This document shows, one piece after another, positions 29,571-41,533 of a stretch of DNA of 64,000 bases. Location of the stretch: assembly GCF_014269185.2 (NCBI RefSeq), contig NZ_JABWRZ020000001.1, forward strand, positions 273,001 through 337,000, in the 5' to 3' direction. A program made the position numbers and the translations under genes. This DNA comes from Pseudomonas oryzicola. Lineage in GTDB: Bacteria > Pseudomonadota > Gammaproteobacteria > Pseudomonadales > Pseudomonadaceae. Every line of letters begins with the position of its first letter. The stretch's first letter is position 1. Under the pieces are notes generated by a model. The model saw nothing but the letters and a program-made list of their open reading frames with translations. It was not told the origin of the DNA and did not search any database.

Positions 29571-30875
29571 ATGCGAGTTCTGGTACTTGGTAGCGGTGTA
29601 ATCGGAACCGCCAGTGCCTACTACCTGGCCCGGCAAGGTTTCGAAGTGACAGTGGTCGATCGCCAACCGGCGGTGGCCATGGAAACCAGTTTTGCCAACG
29701 CTGGCCAGATCTCGCCCGGCTATGCCTCGCCCTGGGCTGCGCCTGGTGTGCCGCTGAAAGCCATCAAATGGCTGTTGGAGCGTCATGCCCCATTGGCCAT
29801 CAAGCTCACCGGTGACGTCGACCAGTACCTGTGGATGGCGCAAATGTTGCGCAACTGCACCGCCAGCCGTTACGCGGTGAACAAGGAGCGCATGGTGCGC
29901 CTGTCCGAGTACAGCCGTGACTGCCTCGACGAGCTGCGTGCCGAAACCGGCATCGCCTACGAAAACCGTAGCTTGGGCACTACCCAGCTGTTCCGGACCC
30001 AGGCCCAGGTAGACGCCGCAGCCAAGGACATTGCCGTGCTCGAACAGTCCGGCGTGCCTTACGAATTGCTCGACCGTGATGGTATTGCCCGTGTCGAGCC
30101 GGCCCTGGCTGGCGTGAAAGACATCCTGGCCGGCGCCCTGCGCCTGCCCAACGACCAGACCGGTGATTGCCAGCTGTTCACTACCAGGCTGGCAGAAATG
30201 GCGATCAAGCTCGGCGTGGAGTTCCGCTTCGGCCAGGATATCCAGCGCCTGGACTTCGCTGGCGACCGCATCAATGGCGTGTGGATCGACGGCAAGCTGG
30301 AAACCGCCGACCGCTACGTGCTGGCGCTGGGCAGCTACTCGCCGCAGATGCTCAAGCCGCTAGGCATCAAGGCCCCGGTTTACCCGCTGAAGGGCTATTC
30401 GCTGACCGTGCCGATCACCAACGCCGATATGGCCCCGACGTCGACCATCCTCGACGAGACCTACAAAGTCGCGATTACCCGTTTCGACAACCGCATCCGG
30501 GTGGGCGGCATGGCTGAAATCGCCGGCTTTGACCTGTCGCTGAACCCGCGTCGACGCGAAACGCTGGAGATGATCGTCAACGACCTTTATCCTCGCGGCG
30601 GTGACCTGAGCCAGGCCAGCTTCTGGACCGGCTTGCGCCCGGCGACTCCGGACGGTACGCCGATCGTTGGTGCCACGGCGTTCCGCAACCTGTTCCTGAA
30701 TACTGGCCATGGTACTTTGGGCTGGACCATGGCGTGCGGCTCTGGTCGCCTGCTGGCCGACCTGATTGCGCGCAAGAAGCCACAGATCAGTGCCGAAGGC
30801 CTGGACATCTCCCGCTATGGCAACAACCGGGAAGTGGCCAAGCATGGGCACACTGCGCCAGCTCACCAGCAGTAA
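29571..30875 (+). CDS. dadA: D-amino acid dehydrogenase small subunit
   Basis: DadA oxidises D-alanine and other D-amino acids to keto acids at the inner membrane, passing electrons to the respiratory chain. The 434-residue product starts [20 protein letters not shown], the FAD-binding Rossmann motif, and has [20 protein letters not shown] and the C-terminal [16 protein letters not shown]. The length and the start fit the family. A GAGGAA ribosome-binding site precedes the ATG. It forms a unit with the alanine racemase gene. Confidence 0.96.
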   Translation: MRVLVLGSGVIGTASAYYLARQGFEVTVVDRQPAVAMETSFANAGQISPGYASPWAAPGVPLKAIKWLLERHAPLAIKLTGDVDQYLWMAQMLRNCTASRYAVNKERMVRLSEYSRDCLDELRAETGIAYENRSLGTTQLFRTQAQVDAAAKDIAVLEQSGVPYELLDRDGIARVEPALAGVKDILAGALRLPNDQTGDCQLFTTRLAEMAIKLGVEFRFGQDIQRLDFAGDRINGVWIDGKLETADRYVLALGSYSPQMLKPLGIKAPVYPLKGYSLTVPITNADMAPTSTILDETYKVAITRFDNRIRVGGMAEIAGFDLSLNPRRRETLEMIVNDLYPRGGDLSQASFWTGLRPATPDGTPIVGATAFRNLFLNTGHGTLGWTMACGSGRLLADLIARKKPQISAEGLDISRYGNNREVAKHGHTAPAHQQ

Positions 30876-30893
30876 TAGCCTGTACCGGCCTCT

Positions 30894-30973
30894 GCGCGGT
30901 TAAAGCCGCGCCCACAGGGAGCACTTGCCTCCGGACATCGTGCAGCCCTTGTGGGAGCGGCTTTGGCCGCGAA
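30894..30973. repeat. inverted REP pair between dadA and dadX
   Basis: GCGCGGTTAAAGCCGCGCCC (30894) faces TGTGGGAGCGGCTTTGGCC (30950). The pair fills the 144-base gap between dadA and dadX. In P. aeruginosa a ridA-type gene sits at this spot (from memory), but none is present here. Confidence 0.8.
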
Positions 30974-31019
30974 GAACCCGACACTGTTTTAATCTGTGAA
31001 CCACCATAAGGCAGCCGCC

Positions 31020-32093
31020 ATGCGTCCCGCCCGCGCCCTGATCGACCTCCAGGCCCTGCGCCATAACTACCGTCTGGCCCGTGAACTGACCGGTGCCAAA
31101 GCCCTCGCCGTGATCAAGGCCGATGCCTACGGCCATGGCGCCGTGCGCTGTGCCCTCGCCCTGGAGGCCGAAGCCGATGGCTTTGCCGTGGCTTGCATCG
31201 AAGAGGCGCTGGAGCTGCGCGCCGCCGGTATCAAGGCGCCGCTGCTGCTGCTCGAGGGCTTTTTCGAGGCCAGCGAACTGGCGCTGATCGCCGAGCACAA
31301 TCTGTGGTGCGTGGTGCATTCGCTGTGGCAGCTGGAGGCGATTGAGCAGACCCAGTTGCACAAGCCGCTCACCGTCTGGCTCAAGCTCGACAGCGGCATG
31401 CACCGTGTCGGCCTGCACCCCAAGGATTACCACGAGGCATACCAGCGCCTGCTGGCCAGTGGCAAGGTCGCGCGCATTGTGCTGATGAGCCACTTCGCTC
31501 GCGCCGACGAGCTGGATGCCGACACCACCGCCCAACAGATCGCCGTATTCGAGGCCGCTCGCCAAGGCCTGGCCGCCGAATGCAGCCTGCGCAATTCGCC
31601 CGGTGTGCTGGGTTGGCCGCAGGCCCCCAGTGACTGGGTACGCCCGGGCCTGATGCTGTACGGTGCCACGCCGTTCGAGGTGGCCCAGGCCGAGGCCGAG
31701 CGCCTGCAGCCAGTGATGACCCTGCAATCGCGGGTGATCAGCGTGCGCGAGCTGCCTGCCGGCGAACCAGTGGGCTATGGTGCCAAGTTCATCAGCCCGC
31801 GGCCAACCCGTGTGGGCATAGTCGCCATGGGCTATGCCGATGGCTACCCTCGCCAGGCACCGAATGGCACCCCGGTGCTGGTCGCCGGCAAGCGCACACA
31901 GCTGATCGGCCGTGTATCGATGGACATGCTCAACATCGACCTGACCGACATACCGGAAGCTACCGTCGGCAGCCCGGTCGAACTGTGGGGCAAACATGTG
32001 CTGGCCAGCGAGGTGGCTGCCCAGGCTGGCACCATTCCCTACCAGATCTTCTGCAATCTGAAGCGGGTACCGCGGGACTACTGCGGCGAATGA
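31020..32093 (+). CDS. dadX: catabolic alanine racemase
   Basis: The racemase interconverts L- and D-alanine with PLP, feeding DadA. The 357-residue product starts [20 protein letters not shown]. The PLP lysine lies in [15 protein letters not shown] (about residue 33) and the second catalytic tyrosine in [16 protein letters not shown] (about 253). It is 144 bases after dadA, separated by a REP pair. AAGG precedes the ATG; an in-frame codon 24 bases upstream is not conserved. Confidence 0.95.
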   Translation: MRPARALIDLQALRHNYRLARELTGAKALAVIKADAYGHGAVRCALALEAEADGFAVACIEEALELRAAGIKAPLLLLEGFFEASELALIAEHNLWCVVHSLWQLEAIEQTQLHKPLTVWLKLDSGMHRVGLHPKDYHEAYQRLLASGKVARIVLMSHFARADELDADTTAQQIAVFEAARQGLAAECSLRNSPGVLGWPQAPSDWVRPGLMLYGATPFEVAQAEAERLQPVMTLQSRVISVRELPAGEPVGYGAKFISPRPTRVGIVAMGYADGYPRQAPNGTPVLVAGKRTQLIGRVSMDMLNIDLTDIPEATVGSPVELWGKHVLASEVAAQAGTIPYQIFCNLKRVPRDYCGE

Positions 32094-32202
32094 AACGCTG
32101 AAGCGGACAGGTTGAGGGGCTGTGTGTTGTAAATACTGAACGGCATTGCCATGATATCGTTCACATCCACCCCCTTTTCCACCGTTTCAGGAGGCTCCAG
32201 CT

Positions 32203-32751
32203 TTGGACGTCGGCGAACGACTGCAAGCCATCCGCAAGCTCAAGGGCCTGTCCCAGCGTGAACTCGCCAAGCGTGCCGGGGTGACCAACAGCACCATCTC
32301 GATGATCGAGAAGAACAGCGTGAGCCCGTCGATCAGCTCGCTGCGCAAGGTGCTGAGCGGCATTCCCATGTCCATGGTCGAGTTCTTCTCGGTCGAGCTG
32401 GAACCTGAAAGCCCCACGCAGATCGTCTACAAGGCCCATGAGCTGATCGATATCTCGGATGGTGCGGTGACCATGAAGCTGGTTGGCAAGTCGCACCCCA
32501 ACCGCGCCATTGCGTTTCTCACCGAGGTGTACCCACCGGGCGCCGACACCGGTGCCGAAATGCTGACCCACGATGGCGAAGAAACCGGCATCCTGCTGGA
32601 GGGCCGCCTGGAGCTGGTGGTCGGCAACGAGATCTTCATTCTCGAGGAAGGCGACAGCTACTACTTCGAAAGCACCCGCCCGCACCGCTTTCGCAACCCG
32701 TTCGACCGGCCGGCGCGGTTGATCAGTGCGGCGACACCTTCGAACTTTTGA
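32203..32751 (+). CDS. XRE-cupin polyamine regulator, PauR/PuuR-like
   Basis: The 182-residue protein has an N-terminal XRE helix-turn-helix (LSQRELAKRAGVTNSTISMI, about 18-37) and a C-terminal cupin (GEETGILLEGRLELVVG; SYYFESTRPHRFRNPF). It resembles E. coli PuuR along its whole length, including VSPSISSLRKVL and the ending ATPSNF. PuuR and PauR repress gamma-glutamyl polyamine genes until putrescine or a related amine is present. The start is TTG, supported by AGGAGG 8 bases upstream. It sits beside dadX, as pauR does in P. aeruginosa (from memory). Confidence 0.9.
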   Translation: MDVGERLQAIRKLKGLSQRELAKRAGVTNSTISMIEKNSVSPSISSLRKVLSGIPMSMVEFFSVELEPESPTQIVYKAHELIDISDGAVTMKLVGKSHPNRAIAFLTEVYPPGADTGAEMLTHDGEETGILLEGRLELVVGNEIFILEEGDSYYFESTRPHRFRNPFDRPARLISAATPSNF

Positions 32752-32823
32752 TCCAGCGCAGTGCATTGATTCGGCAATACCCCTTTCCCGTGTAGGGTCG
32801 TTTCACGGCCTCCGGGTTCCCGC

Positions 32824-32829
32824 TATACT
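32824..32829 (+). promoter_or_regulatory. likely -10 element of the cytochrome c5 promoter
   Basis: TATACT lies 58 bases upstream of the cytochrome GTG start. The matching -35 position (TTTCAC, 17-base spacer) is poor. Confidence 0.4.
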
Positions 32830-32887
32830 TTTCAGCGCTCGCCGATTCGTGGCCGCGAGCGTGATTAGCCACCATGAGGGTGTTCGC

Positions 32888-33310
32888 GTGAACCAAATCA
32901 AGAAGATGCTGGCCGTACCAGCAGCCGTATTCGCCCTCTGGGCAATGAGCGCAACCGCTGCGACCAAGGATGACATCGCCAAGCGCCTGGAGCCGGTCGG
33001 CCAGGTGTGTGTGCAGGGCCAGGAATGCAAGGGCATGGAAGTGGCCGCTGCCGCTGGTGGCGGTGGTGCCAAGACGCCGGACCAGATCATCGCCAAGCAC
33101 TGCAACGCCTGCCATGGCTCCGGGCTGCTCGGCGCGCCGAAGATTGGCGACACCGCAGCCTGGAAAGAGCGTGCCGACCATCAGGGCGGCCTGGATGGCA
33201 TCCTGGCCAAGGCCATCACCGGTATCAACGCCATGCCACCGAAAGGCACCTGCGCGGATTGCTCGGATGATGAGCTGAAAGGGGCGATCAAGAAGATGTC
33301 CGGGCTGTGA
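32888..33310 (+). CDS. cytochrome c5-type c-type cytochrome
   Basis: The 140-residue periplasmic electron carrier has a signal peptide (MNQIKKMLAVPAAVFALWAM, cleavage after ATAA). The single heme site is CNACHGSG with axial methionine likely in NAMPPKG. The C-terminal CADC pair is a disulphide feature known in cytochrome c5. The start is GTG with GAGGG 7 bases upstream; the neighbouring ATG (32873) runs into TGA after five codons. An Ala/Gly-rich linker lies between the N-terminal region (with the VCVQGQEC pair) and the heme domain. Confidence 0.92.
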   Translation: MNQIKKMLAVPAAVFALWAMSATAATKDDIAKRLEPVGQVCVQGQECKGMEVAAAAGGGGAKTPDQIIAKHCNACHGSGLLGAPKIGDTAAWKERADHQGGLDGILAKAITGINAMPPKGTCADCSDDELKGAIKKMSGL

Positions 33311-33330
33311 GAAACAGCTGAATTGCATGA

Positions 33331-33360
33331 AGCCCGCCATTGATGGCGGGCTTTGTTTTT
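33331..33360 (+). terminator. intrinsic terminator after cytochrome c5
   Basis: AGCCCGCC, ATTGAT loop, GGCGGGCT, then TTGTTTTT. It lies about 20 bases after the stop codon. Confidence 0.9.
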
Positions 33361-33381
33361 GTGGTACCTGTACCGGCCCTT

Positions 33382-33462
33382 TCGCGGCTAAAGCCGCTCC
33401 CACAGGCATCTCGCAGTTCTTGAATCTTGTGCTGTAACTGTGGGAGCGGCTTTAGCCGCGAA
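33382..33462. repeat. inverted REP pair
   Basis: TTCGCGGCTAAAGCCGCTCC (about 33381) faces TGTGGGAGCGGCTTTAGCC (33439). It fills the gap between cytochrome c5 and the acetyl-CoA hydrolase gene. Confidence 0.85.
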
Positions 33463-33537
33463 GGAGCCGGCACGGGCAACCAACCCACCAAAGCCCATGT
33501 CCAACTCCTGAACCCACGGATGTCTCAGGAGGCCCCG

Positions 33538-35397
33538 ATGCACCTCTGCTCCATCGATCAGGCTGTCGAGCAGGTCCTGGCGCGCTTGCCAGCCCACATC
33601 CACATGGGACTGCCGCTGGGTCTGGGTAAGCCGGTCGCTTTCGTCAATGCCCTGTATGCCCGTATACGCGAGCAGCCCGAGCGCCGCCTGACCATCTACA
33701 CCGCACTCTCGCTCGGCCGTCCAGCACTGGGCGATGGCCTGCAGCGGCGCTTTCTCGAACCCTTCGTCGAGCGTGTCTTCGCCGACTACGAAGAACTCGA
33801 CTACCTCGCCGACCTGCGCAACGACAACCTGCCGCCGAACATTCGTGTCGAGCAGTTCTTCATGCAGCCCGGTAGCCTGCTGCACAGCGAATCCGCCCAG
33901 CAGGACTACGTCAGCAGCAACTACAGCCACGCCGCGCGCGATATCAACGCCAAAGGCCTGAACCTGATTGCGCAACTGCTGGCTGCCACCCCCGAGAAGC
34001 CGGTGCATCTGAGCCTGGCATGCAACCCCGACATCACCCTCGACCTGCTGCCGATGATTGCCAGGCGCCGCGCCGCTGGCGAAACCATCCTCATGCTTGG
34101 CCAGGTGCATGCCGAACTGCCGTACATGCCAGGCGACGCCGAGTTGCCGATGGATGCCTTCGACCTGCTGCTCGATGAAGCTGAGCGACATCGCCTGTTT
34201 TCCACGCCGAACATGCCGGTCAGCACCCAGGATCATTGCATCGGCCTGCACGCCAGCAGCCTGGTCAGGGACGGCGGCACCTTGCAGATCGGCATCGGGG
34301 CCATGGGCGACGCGGTAACCGCCGCCCTGCTGGCGCGCCAGGGCGACAATGCCGGCTACCGTGCCGTACTCGATGATCTGGATACTGGCCCATGGCAAGC
34401 GCTGATTGAACGGGAAGGAGGATTTGGTGCTTTCGCCAAGGGGTTGTATGGCTGCAGCGAAATGTTCGTCAACGGCCTGCTGGTGCTGGCTGAAGCGGGC
34501 CTGCTGCGGCGCTCGGTGGATGCGCAGGGTACCGTGCTGCATGGTGGCTTTTTCCTGGGCCCTCAGGCCTTCTACCAGCGCCTGCGCGACATGACGCTGG
34601 AGCAGCGTGCACGGTTTGCCATGACCCGCATCAGCTTCATCAACGAACTGTATGGGCAGGAGCAACTCAAGCGCCGCCAGCGTCGCGATGCGCGCTTCAT
34701 CAATACCGTGTTCGGCATGACCCTGCTCGGTGCCGGGGTGGCCGACCAGCTGGAAGATGGTCGAGTGCTCAGCGGCGTAGGTGGCCAGTACAACTTCGTC
34801 GCCCAAGGGCATGCGCTGGAGGGTGGGCGCTCGATCCTGCTGCTGCGCAGTTGGCGCGAGGCGGGCGGGGCGGTGACTTCGAACCTGTTCTGGACCTATG
34901 GCCACTGCACCATTCCCCGGCATCTGCGCGATATCGTGGTGACTGAGTATGGCATTGCCGACTTGCGCGGGCAGACCGACAGCGAGGTGATTGCACGTTT
35001 GCTGGCGGTGTGTGATTCACGGTTCCAGCAGGGGCTGATCGAACAGGCAAAAGACGCTGGCAAGCTCGCCCGGGATTTCCAGCTGGATTCGCGGTTCACC
35101 GACAACACGCCGCAGCGGTTGGAAGCGATCCGGACGAAACATGCGCGGCTGTTCCCGGAATACCCGCTGGGCACGGACTTTACGGCTGAAGAGCGGGATT
35201 TGCTGCGGGCGCTGAACTGGTTGAAGAGCAGGTTCAAGCTGAGCGAAGTGCTGGAACTGGGCAAGGCAGCACTGGATGCACCGGGGCCCGAGGGGTATGA
35301 GCGACAGCTGGCGCGTATGGGGCTGGATCAGCCGCAGGGGCTGAAGGAAGAGCTTTACCAGCGGTTGCTGCTGGCGGGGTTGGCGGCTGCCAGATAG
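33538..35397 (+). CDS. acetyl-CoA hydrolase/transferase family protein
   Basis: The 619-residue protein begins MHLCSIDQAVEQVLARLPAH and belongs to the class I CoA-transferase/acetyl-CoA hydrolase superfamily (AcH_C-like region about 330-490). Conserved stretches are HASSLVRDGGTLQIGIGAMG, GQYNFVAQGHALEGGRS and IVVTEYGIADLRGQTD. It is longer than typical 500-residue acetyl-CoA hydrolases, with an extra C-terminal section of about 100 residues. Some members move CoA between short acids and others hydrolyse acyl-CoA; the sequence does not decide which. AGGAGG precedes the chosen ATG by 5 bases; the ATG at 33520 is less well placed. Confidence 0.88.
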   Translation: MHLCSIDQAVEQVLARLPAHIHMGLPLGLGKPVAFVNALYARIREQPERRLTIYTALSLGRPALGDGLQRRFLEPFVERVFADYEELDYLADLRNDNLPPNIRVEQFFMQPGSLLHSESAQQDYVSSNYSHAARDINAKGLNLIAQLLAATPEKPVHLSLACNPDITLDLLPMIARRRAAGETILMLGQVHAELPYMPGDAELPMDAFDLLLDEAERHRLFSTPNMPVSTQDHCIGLHASSLVRDGGTLQIGIGAMGDAVTAALLARQGDNAGYRAVLDDLDTGPWQALIEREGGFGAFAKGLYGCSEMFVNGLLVLAEAGLLRRSVDAQGTVLHGGFFLGPQAFYQRLRDMTLEQRARFAMTRISFINELYGQEQLKRRQRRDARFINTVFGMTLLGAGVADQLEDGRVLSGVGGQYNFVAQGHALEGGRSILLLRSWREAGGAVTSNLFWTYGHCTIPRHLRDIVVTEYGIADLRGQTDSEVIARLLAVCDSRFQQGLIEQAKDAGKLARDFQLDSRFTDNTPQRLEAIRTKHARLFPEYPLGTDFTAEERDLLRALNWLKSRFKLSEVLELGKAALDAPGPEGYERQLARMGLDQPQGLKEELYQRLLLAGLAAAR

Positions 35398-35412
35398 AGC
35401 GGGTTGAGGCCA

Positions 35413-35494
35413 TTCGCGGGCACGCCCGCTCCCACAGGTACACCACAGCATTCAAAACCTGTGGTGTACCTGTGGGAGCGGGCGTGCCCGCGAA
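35413..35494. repeat. REP palindrome with perfect 36-base arms
   Basis: Positions 35413-35448 are the exact reverse complement of 35459-35494, leaving a 10-base loop (CATTCAAAAC). The outer part of each arm is a REP (TTCGCGGGCACGCCCGC), and the inner GGTACACCACAG part also pairs. It lies between the convergent acetyl-CoA hydrolase and xpt genes and may serve as a terminator for both. Confidence 0.9.
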
Positions 35495-35507
35495 GCAGGC
35501 GCCGCGA

Positions 35508-38151
<2,644 letters not shown>

Positions 38152-38370
38152 GCTAGAAACCGGGGGTCGCCAGAAAATAGCCGCGCATTCTAACAGGCAT
38201 GGGACAGTTATGGCGCGACCGTCTGACGTCTGAGTCAGACTTTTGTGACGCCTCTAGTATTAGTGCGGCTAATGCCAGGTACTGAAAAAAACGTATTTGC
38301 CGGTTGGGTCCGTTTCGCGCAGGATGCACGACAAAATGCGTCGGGATGCTGCGTTTGCCTTTAGGCTCAC

Positions 38371-38393
38371 AAATTTAAAAATCATTCTCATTT
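38371..38393. promoter_or_regulatory. Fur-box-like site upstream of the GSDEF-EAL gene
   Basis: This region of the 297-base rep/GSDEF-EAL divergent gap has AAAAATCATTCTCATTT. Aligned with a typical Pseudomonas Fur box (AATGATAATCATTCTCATT) it matches 15 of 19 positions, with the right half perfect. It ends 55 bases before the start codon. Nothing else but AT-rich promoter-like sequence is seen in the gap. Confidence 0.5.
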
Positions 38394-38448
38394 GTGCAGT
38401 AGCATACCCGAACTCTTTCGTTGCACCGTGAAGCCTTAAGGAGCCCGC

Positions 38449-40113
38449 TTGTCCACGCCTGTCGAACCTCTGCGTTTGCTGCTGTTGGCTGATGAGCCGG
38501 AATGGACCGTATTGCTGCGCGACTGCGTGCAGGCATTGGACGGTACTGCAGTACTGTTGACTGCGCCCAACTGGGAGGCGGTAGACAGCCTGTTCAGCCA
38601 TGACCGCCAAGCTGTCGTGCTCGCCACCCCGGCTTTACAGCCTGCACCCGGGCGCTGCGACCTGCCGACCATCCTGCTGCTCGAGCATGAGCCCGGGCTG
38701 CCACCGAGTGCGGTCAGCGATTGGCTGGTACGTGAGCAACTCAATGCCGACACCTTGCGCCGCTCGTTGCGCCATGTGCGTGAACGCGGCGTGCTGGTGG
38801 CCACCTTGCAGCGCCTGGCGGAGCAGGACCCATTGACCGGTATCGCCAACCGCCAGGGTTTTCAGGCTTTGCTGACCGCGCGCCTGGCCGAGAACGATGG
38901 CCGCGGTGTTGCCCTTGGCCACCTGGACCTGGACAACTTCCGCCATGTCAACGATGCGCTTGGCCACCAGAGCGGCGACCGCCTGATCCTGCAGGTGGTG
39001 GCACGCCTGAAGCAGCAACTGGAGGCGGGCGACCAGCTGGCGCGCCTGGGCAGTGATGAGTTCGCCCTGCTGATCGACACCCGCCGTGACGCCAACCGCG
39101 CCGAGTGGATTGCCGAGCGCATTGTCGAAGCGCTGGCCGAGCCGTACTGGATCGACGGCGAAAGCCTGCTGCTGGGATGCAGCCTGGGCCTGGCCCATGC
39201 GCGTGTCCACGGCGGGGCCGACCCACTGATGTGGCACGCACACATTGCCATGCGCCAGGCCAAAGGCAGCCAGGGCTGTACCTTCCACGTGTTCAACGAG
39301 CGCATCAACCGCAATGCCCGCAGCCTTGCCGACCTGGAGAGTGAACTGCGTCGTGCCCTGCGCCGTGACGAGCTGGAGCTGCACTATCAACCGCGACTGA
39401 ACCTGGCCGATGGGCGCATCGTCGGTCTGGAGGCGCTGGTGCGCTGGCGCCATGCCGAGCGTGGCCTGTTGCCGCCCAGTGAGTTCGTGCCGCTGGCCGA
39501 GCAGAGCGGGCTGATCGTACCGTTGGGCTACTGGGTCATTTCCCGGGCCCTGCGTGACATGCAGGCACTGTGCGAGGGCGGGCTGGAGCCGCTGCACATG
39601 GCGGTCAACCTGAGCTTCCGGCAGTTCCAGGACAGCCAGTTGCTGGCGACCTTGAGCCGGCTGATTATCGAGCATGGCGTCGATGCCCGCTGGCTGGAAT
39701 TCGAACTGACTGAAACAGCGGTAATGCGCCGCAATGAGCTGGTGCGTCAGACCATGGATGCCCTGGGGCGCCTGGGTGTGCGCTTCTCCCTCGACGACTT
39801 CGGCACTGGGTTCTCTTCGTTCGTGCACCTCAACAGCCTGCCGATCACCTTGCTCAAGGTGGACCGCAGCTTTGTTGCCGAAATGGAAATGCGTGAAGAG
39901 AACCGCAAGCTGGTGCACGCCATGATCAACCTGGCGCACAACCTCAACCTCGAGGTGGTGGCCGAGGGCGTGGAGAGTGAAGAGCAGCTGGCCTTGTTGC
40001 GCGGGTTCGGTTGTGACCAGGTGCAGGGCTTCCTGGTCAGCAAGCCGTTGCCGGTGGGCGAGTTGATGGAGTTCTTGCTGGATTACAGCAAGCCGAAGCT
40101 GGTTAGTCTGTGA
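38449..40113 (+). CDS. cyclic-di-GMP protein with degenerate GGDEF (GSDEF) and intact EAL domain
   Basis: The 554-residue cytosolic protein has three parts: an N-terminal receiver-like region (about 1-115) that lacks a clear phosphorylation site, a GGDEF domain (about 120-285) with RLGSDEFALL in place of GGDEF, and an EAL domain (about 295-545) with GLEALVRWRH, FELTETAVM, DDFGTGFSS and KVDRSFV. The EAL residues look intact while the GGDEF is altered, so net phosphodiesterase activity is likely. By gene order (next to rep, before a MATE pump) it corresponds to ProE of P. aeruginosa (PA5295, from memory), a reported phosphodiesterase affecting exopolysaccharide. The start is TTG with AAGGAG upstream. 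Confidence 0.9.
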   Translation: MSTPVEPLRLLLLADEPEWTVLLRDCVQALDGTAVLLTAPNWEAVDSLFSHDRQAVVLATPALQPAPGRCDLPTILLLEHEPGLPPSAVSDWLVREQLNADTLRRSLRHVRERGVLVATLQRLAEQDPLTGIANRQGFQALLTARLAENDGRGVALGHLDLDNFRHVNDALGHQSGDRLILQVVARLKQQLEAGDQLARLGSDEFALLIDTRRDANRAEWIAERIVEALAEPYWIDGESLLLGCSLGLAHARVHGGADPLMWHAHIAMRQAKGSQGCTFHVFNERINRNARSLADLESELRRALRRDELELHYQPRLNLADGRIVGLEALVRWRHAERGLLPPSEFVPLAEQSGLIVPLGYWVISRALRDMQALCEGGLEPLHMAVNLSFRQFQDSQLLATLSRLIIEHGVDARWLEFELTETAVMRRNELVRQTMDALGRLGVRFSLDDFGTGFSSFVHLNSLPITLLKVDRSFVAEMEMREENRKLVHAMINLAHNLNLEVVAEGVESEEQLALLRGFGCDQVQGFLVSKPLPVGELMEFLLDYSKPKLVSL

Positions 40114-40122
40114 CAGCCTGGG

Positions 40123-40139
40123 GGAGGGCTTCGCCCTCC
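40123..40139. terminator. short hairpin between convergent genes
   Basis: GGAGGGCTTCGCCCTCC: a 6-to-7-bp stem with a TTCG-type loop between the GSDEF-EAL and MATE genes. Confidence 0.6.
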
Positions 40140-40144
40140 AACGG

Positions 40145-41533
40145 TCACACAGACACTGCAGACCTGTCAGTCAGCCCGGCCTTCCCCAGTAACCGCTTCA
40201 TCCGCCACTCAAAACCAAAGGTCAGCGCCACCGCCGCACACGCCAGCCCCAGCGCCAGGCCCCACCATACCCCCACGGCGCCACCGCCCAGGGTAAAGGT
40301 GAACAGCCAGGCGCTCGGCGCCCCTACCAGCCAGTAGCACACCAGCCCGATCAGGAAGGTGGTCTTGGCGTCCTTCAGCCCGCGGATCGAACCCATGGCA
40401 ATGGTCTGCATGCCGTCGAACAGCTCGAACCATGCCGCCACCGCCAGCAACTGCACCGCCAGCTGGAAAATCGCCGCGAAGGCCGGGTCGTTGCGGTCAA
40501 TGAACAGCCCCACCAGTGCATCGGGCAGCAGCCAGAACAACGCGGCAAAGGCAAACATGATCATCGCCCCGAAGCCGATGCCCACCCGCCCGGCGCTGCG
40601 CGCCGCCAGCAGGTTGCCGGCGCCGAAGTACAGCCCCACCCGCATGGTCACCGCGTACGACAAGCCGGTCGGCACCATGAACGCCGTGGAGACGATCTGC
40701 AGGGCGATCTGGTGCGCCGCCAGCTCGGTACTGCCCAGCACGCCCATGCACAGCGCGGCGAAGGCGAACAGGCCGACTTCCACCATGTAGGTACCGCCAA
40801 TCGGCAGGCCCAGCCGCCACAGTTCGCGCAGGGCTGGCAGCGACGGGCGCGACAGGCCCTTGCGCAGCGGGTAGGCCGCATAGGCCGGGTGCCAGCGGAT
40901 ATACAGCGCCAGGGCGATGGCCATGCCCATCGACACCACCGCGGTGACCAGGCCGATGCCCATCAGGCCCAGCCTGGGCAGGCCGAACATGCCTTCGATC
41001 AGCGCTACGTTGAGCAGGTAGTTGAGCACTGTGCCCACCAGGCTGATGACCATCACCGGGGTCGAGCGGCCCAGGGCACTGGTGAAGCCGCGCAAGGCCA
41101 TGAAGGTCAGGTAGCCGGGCAGGGCCAGTGGCAGCAGGGTGAGGAATTCGGCGGCCGAAGCCACGTTCTCGGGTTTTTGCCCGAACAGCAACAGCACCGG
41201 TTCGAGGTTCCACAGCACCAGCCCGGCGCACAGCGCCAGGCCCCAGGCCAGCCACAGGCCGTTCTGCGCCAGACGCGTGGCGCCCTCGATGTCGTTGGCG
41301 CCTTTGCGGATTGCCACCAGTGTGCCGACCGCAGCGATCACGCCCAGGCAGAAGATCGACACGAACGAATAGCTCGCCGCACCCAGGCCACCGCCGGCCA
41401 ATGCCTGCGGGCTGATGCGGGCCATCATCAGGGTGTCGGTCAGCACCATCAGCATGTGCGCCAGTTGCGAGGCGATCAGTGGCCCGGCCAGGCGCAGCAA
41501 AGCCTTGAGTTCTGTAGCGGGCGCGACGTGCAT
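40145..41533 (-). CDS. MATE-family multidrug/Na+ or H+ antiporter, NorM/PmpM-like
   Basis: The 462-residue inner-membrane protein has about 12 membrane segments, starting MHVAPATELKALLRLAGPLI. The N-terminal half carries LMVLTDTLMMARIS and the second half a repeat-like QIALQIVSTAFMVPTGLSYA, as in NorM and PmpM drug exporters. The ATG at 41533 is the conserved start; the frame extends upstream without similarity. It is divergent from a LysR gene (155-base gap), which may regulate it. Confidence 0.9.
   Translation of the reverse strand: MHVAPATELKALLRLAGPLIASQLAHMLMVLTDTLMMARISPQALAGGGLGAASYSFVSIFCLGVIAAVGTLVAIRKGANDIEGATRLAQNGLWLAWGLALCAGLVLWNLEPVLLLFGQKPENVASAAEFLTLLPLALPGYLTFMALRGFTSALGRSTPVMVISLVGTVLNYLLNVALIEGMFGLPRLGLMGIGLVTAVVSMGMAIALALYIRWHPAYAAYPLRKGLSRPSLPALRELWRLGLPIGGTYMVEVGLFAFAALCMGVLGSTELAAHQIALQIVSTAFMVPTGLSYAVTMRVGLYFGAGNLLAARSAGRVGIGFGAMIMFAFAALFWLLPDALVGLFIDRNDPAFAAIFQLAVQLLAVAAWFELFDGMQTIAMGSIRGLKDAKTTFLIGLVCYWLVGAPSAWLFTFTLGGGAVGVWWGLALGLACAAVALTFGFEWRMKRLLGKAGLTDRSAVSV

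Noticed and set aside
33388..34923. Long open frame antisense to the acetyl-CoA hydrolase gene
   Set aside because: It overlaps a gene with clear conserved motifs and has no ribosome-binding site or domain of its own.
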